A stretch of 64,000 bases of DNA from Lophium mytilinum (lineage: Eukaryota > Ascomycota > Dothideomycetes > Mytilinidiales > Mytilinidiaceae), in NCBI GenBank assembly GCA_010093605.1, contig MU004186.1, positions 17,765 to 81,764 of the forward strand, in the 5' to 3' direction. The notes below the pieces were generated by a model that ran no database searches, was not told the DNA's origin, and worked only from the letters and a program-made list of their open reading frames with translations. Position 1 is the stretch's first letter. The number at the start of each line of letters is the position of its first letter. A program made the translations under genes and the position numbers. This document shows, in pieces, positions 57,026-64,000 of the stretch.

Positions 57026-60000
57026 TCAAATCGGTTCATCTCTAGGTTCAATGAGCACCTCATTAACCGCCACATGTGCCGGCTGTCGTAGCGCATACAC
57101 GATACTATTTGCAACATCGTCCGCATCCAGAATCTTCGCTCCACTCGGCTCGCCATACTTCTTAACAGCTTCTTGATCGCGGCTCATGCCCAGCAACGCG
57201 GTCGCGGTATTACCCGGCTGCACGCTCGTAACCCTCAACCCAGTTCCAGCAGTCTCTAGACGTAGAGATTGCAAGGTAGCTTCAACGAAGAATTTACTCG
57301 CGCTATACACACCCAAGCCAGGGAAGACCTTCCGTCCAGCATCAGACGAAATAGCAACGATGTGTCCACTTCCTTTCGCTAGCATGTTAGGGATGGATGA
57401 AGCCAAAACGTGAAGGAGACCTTTGCAATTGACGTCGACGGTCCTATCCCAGTCGTCCACGTGAGTATTGGCCATCATGGTGAAGTACATGACACCGGCG
57501 CAGGAGACGACGATATCGACCGGACCCAGCTCGTCGTTGGCGGCCTTGAAGAGAGCGGTGACTTGCTCTGGGGACGTTACATCTGTCGGGCAAATGATAG
57601 CGCGGCCTTCGCGGACGACGAGACGGCGTTTCACATCTTCGAGGGCGTCCAAGCGACGAGCAGCGAGAGCGACGTGACACCCTTCTCTGGCGAGAGCGGA
57701 AGCGACAGCAGCACCAATGCCCGAGGACGCACCGGTTACGACTGCTACACGCCCACTGAGGGGTCCTTTGCGGATGGGCTGGGCAGATCCGCCAAGAGAG
57801 TGTTGGCGGGAGGGCGCTCGGGAGAGCCAGCCACGGGCAAACCAATGGCGAGTGTAGGTTTCGAGCAAGATACTGTCGACCTTTGGCCGTTCGACCACTA
57901 AGCGGAAGGGCCGGGTGGCAGCGTTGTTGAGAACGACAATACCACGGAGGAACTCAACCGTGGGCATACCGCTGCGGAGAATGTCGACGGTGAAGGAACC
58001 GTCACCACCTTTGACAGATCCTCTCTTCTCAGTCCAGAGAGACACCCATTCGTCAAAGCTCAGTCGCTGAGTTGAGTATCCAAGCTCCTTCAGATCCTCA
58101 AACACGTCCTTCGTGTCAACGGGGTCGGGGTCGCCCAGATGGAAGACGACTTGCTCTATGTCTGTCTGACAAGAGAGATGGATGATAGCTTTACTAACGA
58201 AGTCGACAGGAGTCATCTCAGCGCGCCATCCTTCAACGTCAGGGGCGTAGCCGAGTTGAATGGATTCCACAATCAAAGCCGTCAAAAGATCCCAGGCGTT
58301 GGCCGCACCCGTTGCACTGTGGCCGCTGATTGTGCCTGCTCGGTGGATCTTGACTGGGAGCCCACGACGGCCAGCCTCCAGCACAAGCTGCTCTGCCACC
58401 CACTTAGTCTGCCCATAGCCGTCTAGCAGCTTCGTAGGTACATCGTCGACATCGAGCATCTCGGATTCGGGCCAGCCTTTCTCTGGGGATGGCGGCAGAA
58501 CGCCATTGGTAGACACGTACTGCACGGTAGCGCCACCTTGGCATGCCAGGCGAAGAATTTCTCTCGTGCCTCCGACGTTGGGCGCTCGTAGTGGAGCATA
58601 GGGATACACCAAGTTGACGGTAGCGGCAGCGTGGACAATGACATCAACACGAGTAGCGAGCTTTTCAAAGGCGTCCGGGGACAGACCAAACCGCTTTCGA
58701 GACAAATTACCCGGGACAATCTCGACACGCTCCATGATGGAATCACGCCACAAACCCATATCTAGCAGATTTCGACGTATTCTCGCTATGCCTCCAGGCT
58801 GATCGTCCTCCTCAGGGTCGTTGAATCGTACAAGACATAAGATCTGTGCTGATGTGCTTTCCAATAGATCATTCAGTAGAAAAGCGCCCAAAAATCCAGT
58901 CACACCGGTTAAGAGGACTGTCTTTGCTTGACTGACTGAGCATATCTTGGTATCGCTGGAGGGTCGTATGTCATCATCAAGGGTGGCATCGGCACGCAGC
59001 ACAGCGGGAAGATCCGCTTGGACCGCCGCTGTGTGTCCGTCTCTCACATCGCGCACCGTCTTCAGGTGGCCAAGGAGGGTCGTATCTCCAGCAAGACGAG
59101 CGATAGGGATGCGGAAGCCGAAAGTCCTGGACAGCCTCGATGCAAGATCAGCGAGTGACAATGAATGTCCGCCCAGGTCAAAAAAGTTGTCTTCCGGTTT
59201 GATGAGATTTCGTGACGTTTTGAGGGCCGTTGCCCAAATTGTAGCGATGTCATCGATTCCAATTGGGTCCTCTTCTACCTTTTGACCATTGCCATTGACC
59301 GGGCTGGAGCTCCGTGGTGCGGGTAGGCGTTTCAGATCGACTTTGCCAGAGACTTCATGAGTAGGGAGTTCTTCGAGATCAACCCACAGAGCGGGGATCA
59401 TGTACGGTGCTAAATACGGCGCAAGAGTGCGACGCGCCGCTGGACTGTGGCCAGACTCGTTGATCTGTATGGCAGGGCGATTTGCTTTGTCGTCCTTGTC
59501 CTGGACGATGTACGCAACTAGTTGCCGTTCGAGGCCTTCACCATGGGCAACTACGGCGCAGCGGCTGACAGCTAGGTGCTTCACAATGTCGTTTTCTACT
59601 TTGCCAGGGACGACAGAGTAACCACGGAGCTTGATCATAGCCCCTACGCGACCAGTAATCTCGAGGAGCCCCGAAGGGAGCAACCGCGCGAGATCCCCGG
59701 TTCTATACATCAACGCTCCCGAAGTTGAATCGAACGGGTCCGGTAGAAATGCTTTTGCGGTGGTCTCGGGCCGGTTAAGATAACCCCTAGCAAGTAGAGG
59801 GCCGCCGACAAAGAGCTCTCCGCTCGTCCGCTCTTCTACTTTTTGGCCACTGTCATTGAGAATGTAAGTGTGCTTCAAGTCTAGCGGTGGACCAACGGGA
59901 CAATAGAAAGCATCTTCATCGAGCATTTCTTTGATGTCCCCGACAGCAACCTCATGAGTCTCACACGCACTGTAGCAATTGAGTAGCCGTGCCTTGGGAA

Positions 60001-60920
60001 GACCTCGAATGGCTCGACGGGCCAGGTCAGTCGTAACGACCTCGCCGTTCAGCCACAGCGTGCGTAGCTCTGGAAGACGGTCGTCAAGATGCGGGTTGCG
60101 GGCGAGTACGGTGGCTAGAAGGGTGGGAGTCATGAGAGTCTCGGTGATGTGCTTGGAAGCAAGCAGGTCAACCAGGGCAGCCGGGTCGTAGCTGACCTCG
60201 TCAGGAACAGCTACGACAGTTGCTCCTCGGAAAAGAGGACGCAGAATCTCCCATATGAAGAAGACGTTACAAGCTACACGGTCCCCTGGCTGGACGTCTT
60301 GGAAGCCGAATCTCAGCTCATATGAGAGAACTGGTGCTCTATGTGGGTTCGCAATGCCCTTTGGCTTCCCCGTGGTACCACTCGAATAAGCGACGAATCT
60401 AGGAAAGTTTAATAGAGCTGCGATGATAAGTATTCTGGCTTGCGAGATGAACATACGCAAGTCTCTCGAGGTCGTCATCCGCAGGTAGGGGAGAAGGCTC
60501 TTTCGTATGTCCATTGAGCTCCCGTGCTGGCTCATCGAGGGTTATGAGAGGAAAACCGCTCTTGATCTTACCGACCTCAGCCCTATACGTGACCACGACA
60601 GCCGGGTTGGCATCCTCAAGCACGTCGGCCAGAAGGTCTGGGGGATAGGCAAGCTCGAGCACCAAAAATGCGCCTCCCGCTCGAAGAGCTGCAAGACACG
60701 CAATCACATAGTGAGCACTCCGCGGTAGAAGCACACCAACGAGACTGTCGCGACCGACTCCGTAGCCGCGAAGGCGCTGGGAGAGGCGGTCAACCTCGTC
60801 ATCAAGCTCGGCGTACGTGTAGGTGGAACTCTCGTCTTCCAAGGCCACTAGATGGGGTGTTTGTTTAACCTGGTGGCGGAAGAGGGCGGCCAAGTCCTTG
60901 GTGGTGTCAATGATGGCCAT
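57026..60920 (-). CDS. ATRR: A-T-R-R NRPS-like reductase, probable glycine betaine reductase (ATRR)
   Basis: Exon 1 (60457-60920) and exon 2 (57026-60398) join across a 58-bp intron (GTATGT donor, TAG acceptor) to give 1278 residues. An adenylation domain has VAYSSGTTGKPKG (about 157-169), YSACET, YRTGDLARLLPSG, KLRGYSVVPGKVE and the catalytic-Lys motif SGKVDL. The carrier site is FFDLGGHSLSL, with the phosphopantetheine Ser near 566. The first reductase starts with LLTGVTGFLG (about 645) and has YGQTKWVAEQ. A second, short-chain dehydrogenase domain has TGASSGIG (about 1042) and YSASK (about 1185). This A-T-R1-R2 order and length match fungal ATRR, which reduces glycine betaine via its aldehyde to choline. 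Substrate is inferred from architecture only. No tailoring genes surround it, so it is not a biosynthetic cluster. Confidence 0.85.
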
Positions 60921-61754
60921 GATGTCGTGAGTTGGGAGAGGGATGCGGGTTCACGATGGGAAAATGGGGTTGACATTCGCGACCCACTTTTGGAGTCCGC
61001 TACCGTGGGCGGTGCGACCAGGGCCACATCGTCACAAAGCACCAGTGTCGTCACAGATGGGCATGACGTTATTCGAGCTGGACCCTTCATTGGCAGCCGC
61101 CTGGCACGCGGGGCAAAGAAAACCAATTCGTAGTGCGGACTAGGCCCAGAAATCGGGTTTAAAACGTTCTTTTTGTTGGGAGAAAGGAACAAAGTTGGTC
61201 GTGGCGCCCGCGTCTTGGTGTTGAAAAAGCGTTATCAGGCCCGAAGCGGTAAGGCGATCCCCCCTAGTGTGTGCCGAGGTGCTGGGCATGGGGTAGAAGA
61301 ACCCTGAGGATGTTGAGAGCCTCCTCTTTTACACAACTACATTTCCCTATATTTACGTAAATGAGAAAAAGCAAACGAACTATAGAACATCAAATTACGT
61401 CGTCTGGTACACACCTACGTTAAATGCACCTCACGTTCTCTTGCACGTGATGAGACACTCTGGTTTACTACTCTAATCCAACACTGCCGGATTCATGCAG
61501 CATAATCGAGATTCCAGGATGATACATGATGTGGCGCTTATCTCTCAGGAAGCCCCGCCAATAATGCCACCGTTCCAAGGTTGTATGTAGCTACATAGTT
61601 CTCTTGGGCACCTGACCGCATGCGTGCCGAGGCGGTGCAACATTGAAGCTACATCAATAAAAATTCGATAGACCGCAATCTACTTACCACGCTTTCTACT
61701 CTGCCAAACGATATTTCGCCAAGTAGAAGTCAGTATAACTAGTTTACTCGTGCT
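60921..61754. other. Divergent intergenic region, reductase and membrane protein
   Basis: 834 bp between divergent start codons. A CACGTGATG E-box-like site lies near 61445. No gene is supportable. Confidence 0.4.
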
Positions 61755-62780
61755 ATGTCGTACTTCGACATCCTGGTCGAAGAGGGCTACACCGTCCTTG
61801 TCGAGAACCTCACCAATCCACTGACGTGGAGTCTGTTACTGAAACCCGACACCATCTTAGTTACGCGTCGCATCCGAAAATACGTGCTGAATGGCGACAC
61901 AACAGAGGCATGGCGATTGAAGGAGTCCTACAAGGACACATTCGCTATGGAAGCCATCGCAGTAAGTTGATTCGTCCCAGTCAGAAACACTCTATCAGAA
62001 ATTACACAGGCGCAATGGAAGAAATCGTGCTGATCGGGCCATCTCAAGGCTGCCATCATCGCCCAAATCGCCATCACCATGCCCGGTCTCGCAGACTTCG
62101 GCAACATCCACTGGACCGCGACAGCCTTCGCCTACACCAGCCTTGTCAGCGGCCTGCTATCCACCTTCTTCTCCTTCTACGTCCAGCAGATCCTATCCGA
62201 CCTGCACCGTCCAGAAGACGTGCAAGAGTGGCTGACGTCTCCGCGCAAGACTCCCCTCGATCGCCTCCTCAGCAAGATCAGCGCGCGGCATCGTCGCTGG
62301 CAGGAGGCGCAAGCTGCCAAGTCAGAGAATGCAGTCGACAGGATCCCCTCCATCACCGCCGCAGCGGCGCTGACTGCTCCAAGCAGGCTGCTAGCTTTCT
62401 CGATTGTAACGCTTTTCGTGGCGCTGGGCGTCTATCTCGGCTCTGTGTACACCGCGAATCTCGGCACGCTGAAGGGCCCGAATGGCAATCTTGCAGTCTT
62501 GTTGTTCTTCATCGTCTTTACGACGTGGGCGATTGTGGAGGTCTTCCTCCCGCTGAATACTAAGCAAGTGGAGCAAATTGCCGGATTGCCAAACTTGTCA
62601 GGACGGCCAAGTACTGGTATTCGCAGCAACCAGGTTGATGCAGAGACGAGTGCGGCAACGGCGAACTCAGGCGGCACATCAGACACGGATGCGGTCATCC
62701 GGCGGGCGCTAGAAGCATCGATCCATGCTCAGGAGGAAAGCCTGAAAGCACAGAAGGCGCTATTGCGATTGTTGCTTTGA
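61755..62780 (+). CDS. Multi-pass membrane protein, unknown function
   Basis: Exon 1 (61755-61961) and exon 2 (62049-62780) join across an 87-bp intron (GTAAGT donor, CAAG acceptor) in phase 0 to give 312 residues. An alternative acceptor at 62009 leads to a stop. Hydrophobic segments are AAAIIAQIAITMPG, TAFAYTSLVSGLLSTFFSFY, FSIVTLFVALGVYLGSVYT and AVLLFFIVFTTWAIVEVFLP, so four helices are likely. The C-terminus is a charged helix (RRALEASIHAQEESLKAQKA). The ALTSLVSG-like segment after a GNIHWTA turn recalls a family of uncharacterised Pezizomycotina membrane proteins, from memory only. Confidence 0.75.
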
Positions 62781-63189
62781 CAGATTCGTGCAATTTGAGT
62801 CGTATTCACAAGCTCGTCTCTCTTGCCTTCCATGGGAATGCTATTTTCGCTCGCTTTGTGGCTGGATGATTCCTGCAATATCGTTTCGTACGGTGCATAA
62901 TTCCGCTGCTCTGAGTAGAAATAAACGGGCTGATTACTGGACAGGTCATTTTTCTAACGTCGAGGTCGACATCAACGATGGAAGTGCGCGCCATGCTCTT
63001 TTTTGAAGCCTCTGAATAGAAACGTGTGGAGGTAATGCCGCTCGATCTCGATCCGCGATGCGATCCACAGAGGGAGCTAGCTACCGTCAGTACGGTGTGC
63101 CTAGCTATGAACGACGGAGCTGAATCATATGATAGAACACCGTCTGAACATATCCATTTGGCACATAACTTGCTCTTCAGATGCTAGTC
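62781..63189. other. Intergenic between convergent genes
   Basis: Nothing recognised beyond likely 3' untranslated sequence. Confidence 0.4.
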
Positions 63190-63666
63190 TTAGACAGAAG
63201 CAGATAACAGACGCACTAGCATAACTGCTCGGGCTACTACGTCGACATCTATCTTGGTTGAGAGCGTGTCGATGATACCCCTTGCTGTTTCAGCAGCAGA
63301 GATATCGAATACATCTCCGTCGTCCGTATCGAATTCATCTGTATCGTCCGGACCGAAGTCATCTTCTTCATTCAGAGTGGTGGCGTCTTCCGGTGTGCTT
63401 TCTACGGTGGCGTCGAGGGGCGGTTTCCAGTTCAGACGCTTCGACTCGCCCTCCGCCAAAGTGACATCAGCCTTCCTTTTGCGAGTTCCCGTTTCATGGC
63501 CGTCAACTCTTTTCTTGAGAGCTTTTATTTCGCCATCGATGAAGGGCAGATGGAAGAAGCTGCTGGCTGATCAATGAATTGCTCGAATGGTGCAACGGTT
63601 CTGCTTTGGGATGTTCAAACCTGTCATTGTCATCAACAAGATGACGCGGTGCTGGGGTAACGTCAT
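63190..63666 (-). CDS. Small acidic protein with basic N-terminal half
   Basis: Exon 1 (63621-63666, MTLPQHRVILLMTMT) and exon 2 (63190-63566) join across a 54-bp intron (GTTTGA donor, CAG acceptor, phase 1) to give 140 residues. The first half is basic (GEIKALKKRVDGHETGTRKR). The second half is strongly acidic (EEDDFGPDDTDEFDTDDGDV) before a short helical end (DVVARAVMLVRLLSA). No domain is recognised. The donor is not consensus, and the coding-like stretch at 63870-63990 upstream may be an earlier exon of the same gene, in which case this start is wrong. Confidence 0.5.
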
Positions 63667-63869
63667 AAAACGACGTGGCCGGAGTGCTTCATGGCTCTGG
63701 AAGGTGTTCGGAACTAAACGCCCAAGCCACTACGCCTTCAATTCATGGTGTTCAGTGTCCAGACTGGGGCGTGGTCACTAATTCGATGATGGCTCTCAAC
63801 AACCAGAAGAAGATCATGGAGATACTCGCTGGTGGAAATAGTACGAACCAATGGCAGCTAGGTGGGCAG

Positions 63870-63990
63870 AAAAGGGAGAAAGGGCTGATTTCATCACCAA
63901 CCTCCCCTACCAATGCCTCTAAACATTCGACAGCTGCCGGCCACATGGAAGGGTGCCCCGCTTCTACTTCTTCCTTCGTGATCGCCTTTC
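63870..63990 (-). CDS. Partial exon at the window edge
   Basis: On the minus strand KAITKEEVEAGHPSMWPAAV then ECLEALVGEVGDEISPFSLF looks like real protein and is cut from upstream sequence by an in-frame TGA just before the right edge. It is probably an internal or 5' exon of a minus-strand gene that continues outside the window or into the acidic protein at 63190-63666. Not enough is visible to name it. Confidence 0.3.
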
Positions 63991-64000
63991 ATCCACCACG

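Noticed and set aside
57026-60920. Secondary-metabolite gene cluster around the NRPS-like gene
   Set aside because: There is no condensation domain and no tailoring enzyme or cluster regulator nearby, and the architecture matches ATRR. The FAD monooxygenase and transporters lie 10 kb away beyond unrelated genes.
1-64000. tRNA or rRNA genes
   Set aside because: I looked for B-box-like GGTTCGANTCC sequences and rRNA cores and saw none convincing. A covariance-model scan would be decisive.

Overview
The window looks like nuclear DNA of a filamentous ascomycete (Pezizomycotina). Genes have short introns of about 48-90 bases with GTRNGT-type donors and CTAAY branch sites. Recognisable families include Zn2Cys6 proteins, allantoate- and pantothenate-type MFS permeases, an F-box/ankyrin protein and an A-T-R-R NRPS-like reductase. 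One block carries an extreme repeat-induced point mutation (RIP) signature. A Dothideomycete is my best guess from overall style; this is inference.

Layout. (1) Bases 1-10339 are a gene-free, TA-saturated block in which CpA and TpG have almost vanished on both strands: a RIP-destroyed repeat fossil. It ends at a 138-bp hAT-like MITE inserted in a 77-bp satellite whose left copies are RIP-mutated and whose right copies are not. (2) About 10.7-32.7 kb is a gene-poor accessory zone. It holds hAT-type MITEs sharing CAGGGCTAC ends, several minisatellites (one with alternating long and short units at 31.3-31.9 kb), and minus-strand fragments of decayed genes, several for membrane proteins. One gap here is flanked by an identical 61-bp sequence and looks like an assembly artefact. 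(3) About 32.7-45.0 kb holds five apparently intact lineage-specific genes: a membrane-anchored Zn2Cys6/His-Me nuclease-like/C2H2 protein, an unknown protein with a basic tail, a hidden three-exon 91-aa protein, a RING-H2 protein and a 1674-codon SF1 helicase with coding minisatellites at both ends. (4) About 45.4-63.7 kb is ordinary gene-dense euchromatin: an FAD monooxygenase divergent from an allantoate-type permease, a pantothenate-type permease, an F-box/ankyrin protein, a single-pass membrane protein, a three-domain reductase matching fungal glycine betaine reductase (ATRR), a multi-pass membrane protein and a small acidic protein.

How they work together. The permeases and monooxygenase suggest uptake and oxidation of small organic acids or N compounds. 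ATRR would reduce glycine betaine to choline. The nuclease-like/RING/helicase neighbourhood beside the RIP block is the best candidate for something undescribed. All splice models here were made by eye from donor, branch, acceptor and reading phase; none was tested.
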